A stretch of 64,000 nt of DNA from Exiguobacterium sp. s124 (GTDB lineage: Bacteria; Bacillota; Bacilli; Exiguobacteriales; Exiguobacteriaceae). Below, in pieces: positions 49,226 through 58,296 of the stretch. Below the pieces are notes generated by a model. That model was not told the DNA's origin. It ran no database searches and worked only from the letters and a program-made list of their open reading frames with translations. Where the stretch lies: contig NZ_JACSKH010000001.1 of the NCBI RefSeq assembly GCF_018617485.1, positions 434,001-498,000 of the forward strand, read 5' to 3'. Numbering within the stretch: the first letter of the stretch is position 1; every line of letters starts with the position of its first letter. The position numbers and the translations under genes were made by a program.

Positions 49226-51910
49226 GTGACAAATCCCATTCATTCTTCATACGATACATTGTTGCGTTATATGCCCCAAGGCTACGTCGAGTTTAAAGTG
49301 ATTTACGACGATGCTTCGGAGCCGATTGATTATGAATTTTTTGAAGTAAACCCCGCTTTCGAGAAGATGATGAAAGGAAAACGAAAACATTTTATCGGAC
49401 AGAAAGTGTCAGCGGCACTGAAGGATTTTGAATATAGCGAGCGTGAATGGATGATTCAAGTGGCACGGGTCGTCAGCGATGGCGGTACGGTGACGTTTGA
49501 GCATTTCTCGCGCCGCAATAAATCATGGTACGAGATGTCCGTCTTTAGTGAACGAAAAGGCTTTGTCTCCGTCATGTTTCATGACATCACCCGGCATGTA
49601 CAAGAAAACAATGCCTTGAAGCAGCTCGTGAACGTGTCGCATCGTTTCGTTTCTACCGGTAGTGATTTGTTGATGAACCAACAGTTCCTTGATCAGATTC
49701 GTGATTTTACTGGGGCGAAAGCGGTCGCGCTGAATTTGATGGAGAGCGACGGTGAATCGTACACGACGGTTGCGTTGTCCGGCATGGATGAGATGTTAGA
49801 ACGAAGTCTTGATGTGTTAGGGTTTCATCCGGTCGGGAAGAAGTGGCCGATGACCGACCAACGGCGTGAACTGTTCAGTCGATCGAATCCACAAGTGTTT
49901 GAAGGGATTGATCCGTTGATTGACGGTGCCCTCCCGAAACGGCTCGTCAAGAACTTACTTCGCATCTTCTCGCTTGGAGAGGTCGTCCTCTTTAAAATCG
50001 AGAAAGATGGGATACTATATGGAGATTTGACGATTGTGATGCAGGAAGGGAAAGTGGCGAATCGACTTGGACTTGTCGAATTGTATCTCGTCCATGTACT
50101 CGAGCAACTAATCAAAGCCGATCGCCAAGTCGGTGAGACGAAGAAGTCGATGTTCGATGGATTCGCAACACTCGACTTGGAGTGCATCATGGCGTTTCAT
50201 ACCCGTCAAATCTTACATTTGAACGATACGTGGGAGCGGGTACTCGGCTATTCGCTTGACGAGATGGAGAATATGGATTTTCTCAGCTTGATTCACCCGG
50301 ACGATGATGGCATCACGGAAGCTGCTTTTGCAGAACTTGAGGAACGGGGAGAGTTGTTCCGTTTCGTCAATCGTTTCCGGACGATCGATGACACATATCG
50401 TTCGATCGAATGGCATTGTAAACTTCAGGGGAACTATATATACGCTGTCGCGAAAGACGTGACGGACCGCGTTCAGTTAGAAGAAAAGTTGGCTGAGCGG
50501 GACCGTTTGTTAACGAAACTTTCTGATCAGATCCCCGGTGCCATCTATCAGTTCGAGTTGTTGCCTGACGGTAGCTTCAACTTTCCATTCTTCAGTCGTG
50601 GCTTTGAAGACATGCTAGGAATCACTGCCGAGGAAGTGCAGTCAGATGCCGGACTCGTCTTCCGTCGGATGCATCCCGATGACTATCCTCACGTCATGCA
50701 GTCGATTGATGAATCTTATCGCAACTTGACGATTTGGGACGCCGAGTTTCGTGTATTGGCCGAGGACGGACGAACGATTTGGATTTTAGGGTCGTCCCGA
50801 CCGGAGAAGATTGCTGATGGTCATGTCCTCTGGCACGGCTATATCGGTGACGTGACGGAGAAGAAAAAGTATGAGAAGGAAATCGAATATTTGAGTTATC
50901 ACGACCAGTTGACGGGTGCCAAAAACCGTCGCTACTTCGAAGAAGCGCTTGAACGTTATGACGATGATGCGTTTTATCCACTGTCACTGATCGTCATTGA
51001 TATTAACGGATTGAAATTGACGAACGATGCATTTGGTCATTTGATTGGGGACCGTTTGCTCGTCGAAGCAGCGAATATTTTACGGAATGAACTGCGGGCG
51101 AAAGATGAAGTGGCACGCATCGGTGGGGATGAGTTTGTCGTCATTTCACCGAATACGACACTTGACGAGGCGAAACAACTGTCCGACCGTTTGAGCCGAC
51201 TTTTCCTCGGTCAAACGGTAGAAGGACTTCCGATTTCTGCATCGTTCGGTGAGGCGGTCAAGCACGATGCGGAAATCGGATTGACGGACGTCTTCAATTT
51301 AGCGGAAGATCGGATGTATCACCATAAAGTGTCTGAGAAGCAGAGTCGCCGTCACCATTCGATTCAACTGATCATGCGCACGCTGTATGAAAAGATTCCG
51401 CGTGAAGAGGCGCACTCTCAGCGTGTTGCGAATTTATCTGGGAAACTCGCGGAAGCGATGGGCTTCACGAGCGCAGAGGTGAATGAAATCCGAACGGCCG
51501 CTATTTTACACGACATCGGAAAAGTGGCAATCAGTAACGATATTCTAGATAAGCCGGGTGCTTTGACGGAGCCCGAATGGCGCGAAATCAAGCGTCATCC
51601 CGAAGTTAGTTACAATATTTTAAGTACGGTCCCTGAATATGTCGCCTTGTCTGAAATTGTTTTGTCGCATCACGAACGTTGGGATGGGAAAGGATATCCG
51701 AAAGGAATCAGTGAATATGAGATTCCGCTCGCTTCCCGTATCATCTCGATCGCCGATACGTTCGATGTCATGGTGACGGGTCGTCCTTATCGACAGGCGA
51801 AGTCGATTGATGAGGCGCTCGCCATTATCAAAGAAGAGGCGGGCAAACAGTTCGACCCGACGCTCGTCGATGTCTTCTTTGAAAAAGTCGTCCCAACACT
51901 ACAACAATAA
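49226..51910 (+). CDS. PAS/GAF sensor with GGDEF and HD-GYP domains
   Basis: 894 residues, no membrane helix. In order: a PAS domain (to ~125), a GAF-like domain (~130-320), two more PAS domains (~325-420 and ~430-555), GGDEF (~560-710) and HD-GYP (~715-885). The cyclase site is intact (RIGGDEF) with an RxxD inhibitory site five residues earlier (RAKD). The phosphodiesterase site is also intact (HDIGK and HHERWDGKGYP). It could both make and break cyclic di-GMP, or use GGDEF as a regulatory GTP domain. GTG start at 49226 after GAGGAGG. Monocistronic. Confidence 0.93.
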   Translation: MTNPIHSSYDTLLRYMPQGYVEFKVIYDDASEPIDYEFFEVNPAFEKMMKGKRKHFIGQKVSAALKDFEYSEREWMIQVARVVSDGGTVTFEHFSRRNKSWYEMSVFSERKGFVSVMFHDITRHVQENNALKQLVNVSHRFVSTGSDLLMNQQFLDQIRDFTGAKAVALNLMESDGESYTTVALSGMDEMLERSLDVLGFHPVGKKWPMTDQRRELFSRSNPQVFEGIDPLIDGALPKRLVKNLLRIFSLGEVVLFKIEKDGILYGDLTIVMQEGKVANRLGLVELYLVHVLEQLIKADRQVGETKKSMFDGFATLDLECIMAFHTRQILHLNDTWERVLGYSLDEMENMDFLSLIHPDDDGITEAAFAELEERGELFRFVNRFRTIDDTYRSIEWHCKLQGNYIYAVAKDVTDRVQLEEKLAERDRLLTKLSDQIPGAIYQFELLPDGSFNFPFFSRGFEDMLGITAEEVQSDAGLVFRRMHPDDYPHVMQSIDESYRNLTIWDAEFRVLAEDGRTIWILGSSRPEKIADGHVLWHGYIGDVTEKKKYEKEIEYLSYHDQLTGAKNRRYFEEALERYDDDAFYPLSLIVIDINGLKLTNDAFGHLIGDRLLVEAANILRNELRAKDEVARIGGDEFVVISPNTTLDEAKQLSDRLSRLFLGQTVEGLPISASFGEAVKHDAEIGLTDVFNLAEDRMYHHKVSEKQSRRHHSIQLIMRTLYEKIPREEAHSQRVANLSGKLAEAMGFTSAEVNEIRTAAILHDIGKVAISNDILDKPGALTEPEWREIKRHPEVSYNILSTVPEYVALSEIVLSHHERWDGKGYPKGISEYEIPLASRIISIADTFDVMVTGRPYRQAKSIDEALAIIKEEAGKQFDPTLVDVFFEKVVPTLQQ

Positions 51911-51912
51911 AC

Positions 51913-51950
51913 AAGCGAGTCCTCTCTTATTTTGGGAGGACTCGCTTTTT
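51913..51950. terminator. Bidirectional terminator
   Basis: AAGCGAGTCCTC / GAGGACTCGCTT with a ten-base loop and T run. Confidence 0.9.
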
Positions 51951-53050
51951 CAAGTGGTAAGCGGACGCTTCTTCAATACGAGAATCGTCAACAAGAAGAC
52001 GATGCCGGTCATGCCAATCATGACGAGAATGGAGAAGAATGGGAACTGTCCCTCGTACATCGTGATCACCCCGTTGTTCAACCAATAGGTCGGTAAGAAA
52101 CGACCAACCACTTTTAATGATTCCGGTAACCACAGTAGGCTGATGAATGCGCCACCGGTGATGGCGGATGCCATTGTGACCGAAATTTGAAAAATATTCG
52201 CTTTCTCCCGATTTGTCGCAAAGACGGCGATGAGTCCTCCAAACGCTAGACAGACGAGCAAGTAGGCCGAGAACAAAGCGAAGACAGTCGGGAGATGCGT
52301 CCACACGTCTTGACCATAAAGGACGAGACTCACACCAATCAGCAGCATGACATAGACATAGCCGACGAGATAGAAGGCGAGGAGAAGCGATGCGAAATAA
52401 CGCCGGGGTGTCACCGGTGAGGCGAACAGGCGGGCGTAGATCTTCTCGTCTCGGTCGTCCGCGACAAACATCGGGATGAACTGGAGAAACGTCGACATCA
52501 TGATGAACGACAAGAGACCGAAAAAGGCTTGCGTACGCGCGGTCGTGGCGACGCTCTCTTGGAACGGTTCGCTTGAGAGCGTGTAGCCGTTTTCTGTCTC
52601 CTCAGCCGCAAGTTGTTCGAACGTTTCTTCATCAAATCCGCTCGCCTCGAGAAGTTGACGTTCACGCGACAAATGACCGTTCAGTGCCTGTTCGACCAAA
52701 GCAGCATCACTGCCCGCAATCGCTGAGAACGAAAGACGGGGCATGTCCTCGTTAAAGGCTCGTTCTGTAAAATTCTCTGGGATGAGGAGTACGATATCTT
52801 CTCCCTCTAACAAGACGTCCTCACCACTCGTCTCAAGTAAGGTGACGCGTCCAAATCGCTCGGCTTCTTCAATAAGACGTTCGGCAAGAATGCCTCCGTC
52901 CTCATCGACAATTCCAATCGACGCATTGAGACTCGAGGTACTCCCGACGAAGGATAAGATGAGCGCGAAACCGAACATCGATACGAATGTGAATACCCAA
53001 AGCCCTTTCTTTCGGAGCATCCGCTTGGCGACGTGCCTAATGAGTACCAT
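51950..53050 (-). CDS. ABC-2 type exporter permease (LnrN-like)
   Basis: 366 residues: one N-terminal membrane helix, a ~150-residue extracellular domain, then five C-terminal helices, the layout of type V/ABC-2 exporters. The RHVAKRMLRKKGLWVFTFVSMFGFALILSFVG segment (residues 4-35) forms the cytoplasmic start and first helix. It overlaps the other permease gene by 14 bp. The set ATPase plus two unequal permeases (310, 377, 366 residues) matches LnrLMN, which in Bacillus subtilis exports linear polyketide antibiotics, though no LnrJK two-component system adjoins. Confidence 0.85.
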   Translation of the reverse strand: MVLIRHVAKRMLRKKGLWVFTFVSMFGFALILSFVGSTSSLNASIGIVDEDGGILAERLIEEAERFGRVTLLETSGEDVLLEGEDIVLLIPENFTERAFNEDMPRLSFSAIAGSDAALVEQALNGHLSRERQLLEASGFDEETFEQLAAEETENGYTLSSEPFQESVATTARTQAFFGLLSFIMMSTFLQFIPMFVADDRDEKIYARLFASPVTPRRYFASLLLAFYLVGYVYVMLLIGVSLVLYGQDVWTHLPTVFALFSAYLLVCLAFGGLIAVFATNREKANIFQISVTMASAITGGAFISLLWLPESLKVVGRFLPTYWLNNGVITMYEGQFPFFSILVMIGMTGIVFLLTILVLKKRPLTT

Positions 53051-54170
53051 GGCGCTTCACCCCTTTCGACAGAATATAGCTGAGCGCAATGAAGACGACC
53101 AAATGAATCCCGAGTAAACCGAGGCTTTCCCAATAGACGCTCACATCACCTTCCCGAAGCATGACGGCGAGCATCCCGTCTCGCATAAAAATCGGCATGA
53201 ACACATAAGCTGCCCACGGTGCGTAGTTTAGCGTCACTTGATCGAATCCGGGAACGTAGCCACCCGATAAAATCATGATAATGGCGACGAATCCGTTGAC
53301 GATCGCATCTTTCGTCGTCGCACTCAGCTTTGGAAGGTTGACGATGACAAACCCGATGGCGACTCCATATGCAGTCAAGGCGAGCCAAGCGAGGATTAAA
53401 TAAACGAACTGAACGTTTGCCAAATCAAACGTTCGATAAACGAAATGGCTGAACCAAAACAATAAGATGAGCTGAAGTAAAATGATGACGTAGCGGCTGA
53501 ACGTCCGTGCGAGCCGATACTGGATGGTTCGGACGGGAGCGGCTTGAATCCGTAAATAACTGCCCGTGTTCGGTTGTTCTTCCCGTGCCATCGCGGTGAT
53601 ATAAAACGACCCGAACAAAGCGGTCATGATCGAGATGGTGACGGTGAAATATTCGAGTGAGGTCGGGGTCCGTCCCGCTAGGTCGACACTCTCTGTATCA
53701 AGCCACGAATCATTCTCGTACGGGGCCGACACACCGGCCTCCGCGAGCGTAATCTGTTGGTTGGCAATCGCTGTATACTGACCGAGAATGGCTTCGAGTA
53801 CGTCAAACTCGACGGTCGTCGGCTCTTCATATAAAAGCGTGATGTCACTTCCTTCGAGCTGTAAGATGACGTCCGCATCCCCAGCATTCACGCCACGCTC
53901 GGCTGACGTGATATCTTCATAAAGGACGAGCCGGATGAACGCCTGAATGTCTTCATCATTCAAAAAGTTCTCAAGTGGCTCACGATACTGATCGGTTGAT
54001 GATTCGACGTACGCGACATTTGTGACGGGCAGTTTGAACGTGTCACTAAAGACAGCCGATAACATCGTCCCGAGACCGAAGATGAGGATGAGCGGGAAGA
54101 GGAGCATCCAAAAGAGTGTGGCACGGTCTCGTAGTCGCTGTTTCACATCGTATTTGATGAAAGTCCACAT
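53037..54170 (-). CDS. ABC-2 type exporter permease (LnrM-like)
   Basis: 377 residues of the same layout as its partner: KYDVKQRLRDRATLFWMLLFPLILIFGLG at the start, an extracellular domain with many acidic residues, then five helices ending near the C-terminal SKGVKRHGTH. The two permeases probably pair as a heterodimer with the ATPase encoded upstream, 11 bases away. Substrate unknown; drug or lipid-like compounds are usual for this family. Confidence 0.85.
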   Translation of the reverse strand: MWTFIKYDVKQRLRDRATLFWMLLFPLILIFGLGTMLSAVFSDTFKLPVTNVAYVESSTDQYREPLENFLNDEDIQAFIRLVLYEDITSAERGVNAGDADVILQLEGSDITLLYEEPTTVEFDVLEAILGQYTAIANQQITLAEAGVSAPYENDSWLDTESVDLAGRTPTSLEYFTVTISIMTALFGSFYITAMAREEQPNTGSYLRIQAAPVRTIQYRLARTFSRYVIILLQLILLFWFSHFVYRTFDLANVQFVYLILAWLALTAYGVAIGFVIVNLPKLSATTKDAIVNGFVAIIMILSGGYVPGFDQVTLNYAPWAAYVFMPIFMRDGMLAVMLREGDVSVYWESLGLLGIHLVVFIALSYILSKGVKRHGTH

Positions 54171-54181
54171 GAAATCGCCTC

Positions 54182-55114
54182 CTATTCCCGGAGTGTCTTC
54201 CCGGTCAATGCCAAAAAGACGGTATTGAGGGAAGGACGATCGACCGTGATGGATGTGAAGTGAACATGTTCCTGATGCAGGGTGTCAAGGAGCGGGGCGA
54301 GCGGTGTATCTTTATCGAGTGACACCTCGATATATGGTTCTTCATATTGCACTTTTTGAACGTGGTCGAGTGCATCGAGTCGTTCAAGCAGATGGGGCGT
54401 GAGTGCATCGACTTTGATACGGGCCGTCTCAAGCGTCATGACACGGTCTTTCAGTTCATCTTGAGTCCCTTCGGCGATGATTTTCCCTTCGTCGACGATC
54501 GCGATGCGGTCACAGAGTAGCTCGACCTCTTCCATATAGTGTGATGTATAGATGATGGTCGCCCCGCGACGATTCAGTTCACGGATGTTCTCTAAGATCG
54601 TGTTCCGTGACTGCGGGTCGATGGCGACGGTCGGTTCATCCATGAAGATGAGTTCCGGTTCATGGACAATCCCGCATGCGATGTTGAGGCGACGGAGGAG
54701 ACCGCCAGACAGTTCGGGTGGTCGTTTCTTTTGGTGGGCATCGAGTTCAACGAACGCAATCGCGGCCTCGGTCTTTTGTTTCGCTTCTTTTGGACTGAAT
54801 CCATACAATTCGGCGAAAAACTGGATGTTCTCATAGACGGTCAGCTGATCATAGACGGAGACGTGCTGCGGGACGATCCCGACACGTCGCTTGATGGACA
54901 GTTCGTCTTTTGGCATCGATTGTCCAAAAATCTGAATCGAGCCAGCATCTGCTTCATACAAGTTCAACATGACGGAGATGGCGGTCGTCTTGCCGGCCCC
55001 GTTCGGACCGAGAAGTCCGAATAGCTCTCCTTCTTCGACGTTTAGACTGAGATTGTTCAAGGCGAGTGTGTCCCCGAACCGTTTCGTGACATGGTCGAGC
55101 GAGATGATCGACAT
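54182..55114 (-). CDS. ABC exporter ATPase (LnrL-like)
   Basis: 310 residues. Walker A GPNGAGKTTA near residue 38, Walker B LIFMDEPTVAID, switch His in IIYTSHYMEEV, and the C-terminal ~80-residue DUF4162-like extension of DrrA-type exporters. The signature is ELSGGLLRRLNIA, where the usual Gln or Met after GG is Leu. ATG at 55114 has AAAGGAG nine bases before it; the frame extends upstream to 55156 without another site. First gene of the three-gene exporter operon. Confidence 0.9.
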   Translation of the reverse strand: MSIISLDHVTKRFGDTLALNNLSLNVEEGELFGLLGPNGAGKTTAISVMLNLYEADAGSIQIFGQSMPKDELSIKRRVGIVPQHVSVYDQLTVYENIQFFAELYGFSPKEAKQKTEAAIAFVELDAHQKKRPPELSGGLLRRLNIACGIVHEPELIFMDEPTVAIDPQSRNTILENIRELNRRGATIIYTSHYMEEVELLCDRIAIVDEGKIIAEGTQDELKDRVMTLETARIKVDALTPHLLERLDALDHVQKVQYEEPYIEVSLDKDTPLAPLLDTLHQEHVHFTSITVDRPSLNTVFLALTGKTLRE

Positions 55115-55258
55115 AGGTGCACTCCTTTCTTCTGTGAAAAATGCATCATTCTTCACAAAGGTGTTCGAGAATTGTCATGAATATACCTGTCCGGATTAAC
55201 TAAAATATGCAATAATCTAATTATTCAGATAATTATTGCGTCGAAATGAGGGATTGGG

Positions 55259-55654
55259 ATGAAAGGGTGGCAATTCAACAAACATGAGGGGGCGTTATTC
55301 CCAGACGAGATTGTACTTTCTGCTTTTTGTACAGTCGAACCAAAACGTATGGATTCGACGTTACCGTTTTACTATGACGAGTCGATTTTTCGATTCACGA
55401 ATAAAGAAGAGACGTTCTACTTTAAAATATCACCGAGCTATCACGAGTTTGAAATCAATGTGAAGGACCGAGAAGGGGAACTCCTCTATTATCAATTGCT
55501 TCGGACCGTCAGCAAAGTCGAAATTTTAGAAGACCGGCGCGATCATGCGGAGTTGTTGATTGTCCTCGCAGAAGACCGGAAGCGGACCGTGACGTCAATC
55601 GAATTGACCGTCCGACCGCGTTTTCGTGTGCTCGTGAAAGAGCATGAGGTATGA
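55259..55654 (+). CDS. Hypothetical protein, 131 residues
   Basis: A soluble, charged protein rich in beta strands (FYFKISPSYHEFEINVKDREGELLYYQ, TSIELTVRPRFRVLV). No signal peptide or membrane helix, and no family recognised. ATG at 55259 has GAGGGATT before it. It lies alone between the exporter operon (divergent) and the C39 protein gene (convergent). An AT-rich inverted repeat (GCAATAAT / ATTATTGC at 55209-55239) precedes it and may be an operator. Confidence 0.65.
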   Translation: MKGWQFNKHEGALFPDEIVLSAFCTVEPKRMDSTLPFYYDESIFRFTNKEETFYFKISPSYHEFEINVKDREGELLYYQLLRTVSKVEILEDRRDHAELLIVLAEDRKRTVTSIELTVRPRFRVLVKEHEV

Positions 55655-55738
55655 TATCTATCAGTTCATTACCAGAATACTCAGTTAGTCAAAAGTGATT
55701 GGTCTGATGATAAAGATTGATCGTATAGCATGACATCA

Positions 55739-55781
55739 AAAAAGATGAGCTCGTATTTTCTGCGAACTCATCTTTTTTTTG
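55739..55781. terminator. Bidirectional terminator
   Basis: AAAAAAGATGAG / CTCATCTTTTTT arms with a further TCG/CGA pairing, between convergent genes. Confidence 0.85.
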
Positions 55782-55806
55782 AATACTTCTATAACATCAT
55801 ACACCT

Positions 55807-57441
55807 CTATCTCACAGATAGAGCTTTCCAACCAGTCGCGCCCATCACAGCCTTTACTTTTGTTTTAGGAACGACGAGGCGTCCGCGATATGGATCGTTG
55901 ATATAGAAGTTTGACTTATCGTATCCGGTCGCGAGCATCACGTGATAATTGGCAAACCCCGTATATTTTTTCTTCGAGGAGGTGTACCAACTGAAGTAAC
56001 CATATGGCTTTTTAAAATCGACGCTCGCCCAGACGATGACAGGATTGCCCATCGACAATTCCCGTTCAATTGAACTGATTCCTTGGTTAGACACATCTTT
56101 TACAGGGCGATATTTGCTGGCAAAGCCAACCATGCCTTTTGGATAGATTCCGTAATTTTTATATTTGCTGAGCTTTTTGCGAGGATCTCCGGTAAACATA
56201 ACGTTCGGGTCGACCCACCGATAGGAGCGATTTTCATATCGTGCATTCCACACACTTTTTGGCATTTCACGATAGAGTGTCGAGGCGCTGACGACGCGCC
56301 CTTTCTTCTCAAGAGCCATCTTGAGCGAAAAGAATTCGCAGCCGGATGGATAGCCCATTGGAAACTGACGATAAATCGGTACGTTCATCTTATAGACAGA
56401 CATGATAGGGGAATAGACGCCTTTTGCATCAAATTTGGCGTTTCCGACACGCTTATTTCGATACATACGTCCCTTTGAATCAAAGTAATACCATTTTCCA
56501 TTGATAGACTGCCAATCGGTTTTTTTAGTCAATGCGGGTGCAAAATATTCATAGCTCGTTGAATACCTCCACCCTTTTTGTTGGATACCGTTAGAATCAA
56601 AAAAGTAGGTGTGTTTGCCTAATTTAAATTTTCCTGTTAATCGATATCCGGATGTTGGATGAAATCCAAGCGTCTTTCCGTTCACTTTTTGCAACCCGTA
56701 TTGCTGCTTCCCTTTCGAATCAAATAAATAGTAGCGGGAGTCAATTTTATATAGTCCTTTCAACAGGTATCCTTTCGTCGGATGGAAGCCATATACTTTT
56801 TTGTCGATGCGCGTTAAACCTTGACGACGTATGCCGTCATTCCCAAAAAAATATCGCTTTTCCCCGAGTGTAATCCAACCCGTTGCCATCTTACCATCGT
56901 CGAGCAAGTGATACGTTTTTCCTGATATAGTAGTCGTTCCTTTCTGTACAATGCCATCGGGAAAAATATAATGTGTTGCTCCACCGATTTGTTGCCATCC
57001 GGATAGTCGCATCCCGTCATTTGAAAAATAATAGCGTTTGCCATCAATCGATTGGAATCCTGGGGTGGGTACACCTGTCTTATCAAAATAGTAGACTTGT
57101 CCGTTGAGCGTTTGCCAACCGGTCAATAGTTTCCCGTCTTCAGCGAAGCGATATGTCGTTCCCTCAATTGAAGCCGTTCCACTGACGAGTCGACCATCTG
57201 CCTCGAAAAAGTATGTAGCGTTCTCGATCTGTTGCCAACCAGTGAGGACAATCCCGTTCTCATTTAAATAGTAGGTGTTTCCATCGATTAGTTGCCAACC
57301 CGTTAACATCTTTCCATCATTTGAAGTATGGATGATTCCATCGTTCGTCCGTTCAAATGAACCTTCTGCGTGGATGATTATGGGAAACATCAATAACGAG
57401 CCAACGACAATACTAATTTTTGTGTACGTATTCCATCTCAT
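55807..57441 (-). CDS. Secreted C39-like cysteine peptidase with glucan/choline-binding-type repeats
   Basis: 544 residues. A signal peptide (ISIVVGSLLMFPIIIHA) precedes about fourteen ~20-residue aromatic repeats of the cell-wall binding type (GWQxIxGxxYYFxxDGxxxxG), spanning about residues 30-330. The C-terminal ~190 residues form a papain-like C39 domain: VPIYRQFPMGYPSGCEFFSLKMAL with Gln and catalytic Cys, ANYHVMLATGYD with His, and YINDPYRG with Asp. It likely binds wall polysaccharide or teichoic acid and cuts a peptide there. ATG at 57441 has GGAGG upstream. Unlike bacteriocin C39 exporters it is not fused to an ABC transporter. Confidence 0.88.
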   Translation of the reverse strand: MRWNTYTKISIVVGSLLMFPIIIHAEGSFERTNDGIIHTSNDGKMLTGWQLIDGNTYYLNENGIVLTGWQQIENATYFFEADGRLVSGTASIEGTTYRFAEDGKLLTGWQTLNGQVYYFDKTGVPTPGFQSIDGKRYYFSNDGMRLSGWQQIGGATHYIFPDGIVQKGTTTISGKTYHLLDDGKMATGWITLGEKRYFFGNDGIRRQGLTRIDKKVYGFHPTKGYLLKGLYKIDSRYYLFDSKGKQQYGLQKVNGKTLGFHPTSGYRLTGKFKLGKHTYFFDSNGIQQKGWRYSTSYEYFAPALTKKTDWQSINGKWYYFDSKGRMYRNKRVGNAKFDAKGVYSPIMSVYKMNVPIYRQFPMGYPSGCEFFSLKMALEKKGRVVSASTLYREMPKSVWNARYENRSYRWVDPNVMFTGDPRKKLSKYKNYGIYPKGMVGFASKYRPVKDVSNQGISSIERELSMGNPVIVWASVDFKKPYGYFSWYTSSKKKYTGFANYHVMLATGYDKSNFYINDPYRGRLVVPKTKVKAVMGATGWKALSVR

Positions 57442-57537
57442 GCGATTGAGCCTCCAAATCGTGTATATAGGATAAAAGTAATATACCTTTTTTATCCAAT
57501 AAAAGGTAGTGGCGAAAGACTCATTTTACAAGATGAT

Positions 57538-58296
57538 TTACGTTGAATCGGACATGAACCGCAGGCGTTTTGACGCGAGGAAAAGCGAGACGATCACGAC
57601 GAGGAGTCCTGTCACGAGTGGCCAAATGAGATTCACTTCTGTGAGGAGGACCTGACTCGATAACGGACCGAGCATCCAAGGCATCCAATCGAGGTCGATC
57701 CAACCAATCACGAGCGATATGATGAAGTGAAGACCGAGCGTCAAGACGACTGCGACGACACCACTTTCAAGAATCGCTGCGATGAAAAAGAAAATCGATA
57801 ACTGAACAATGAAATGACAGATGAGGAGTGTGGTCGATATGAGAAAATCCAACCAGTCAAATGAATCAAATAAGATGATTGTATAGTATGCGGCTGCCGT
57901 TTGTGCGAGCAAAATACCACCGACGGTCAATAAGGCATAATGCGCCCATTTACTGATGACGATGCGTGACGTCGGGATTTGTAACGACTTGAGCCAGGCG
58001 AGTGTCCCGTTCGTCCGTTCATGGCTAAACGTATGCATCGCCGACAACAAGACGACGAGGAGCCCGATTTGACGAAGTTGTTCGCTGACGGAAATCAACA
58101 CTTCTTCCGGAGTCGGTGTCGGAATATCTATGACGGCACCGTCCGGTAAGTTCCCGCCAGAAGCGAGGATATCGGGTAAGAAGTAAAGCGTGAGCGGCTG
58201 CATCGAAGCGAGAAGCATGAGGGCGATTGGAATCCAAATGAGTCGTTTGTTCGCCCATGACTCCCGCCATTCTTGTTTGAAGATTGCCGTGCGCAT
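57538..58296 (-). CDS. ABC-2 exporter permease (YxlG-like)
   Basis: 252 residues with six hydrophobic segments, beginning with a cytoplasmic FKQEWRESWANKRLIWIPIALM. The TFSHERTNGTLAWLKSLQIPTSRIVISKW loop is typical of ABC-2 membrane subunits. Its start touches the end of the ATPase gene (one shared base), so translation is coupled. Third gene of a YxlEFG-like operon. Confidence 0.85.
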   Translation of the reverse strand: MRTAIFKQEWRESWANKRLIWIPIALMLLASMQPLTLYFLPDILASGGNLPDGAVIDIPTPTPEEVLISVSEQLRQIGLLVVLLSAMHTFSHERTNGTLAWLKSLQIPTSRIVISKWAHYALLTVGGILLAQTAAAYYTIILFDSFDWLDFLISTTLLICHFIVQLSIFFFIAAILESGVVAVVLTLGLHFIISLVIGWIDLDWMPWMLGPLSSQVLLTEVNLIWPLVTGLLVVIVSLFLASKRLRFMSDST

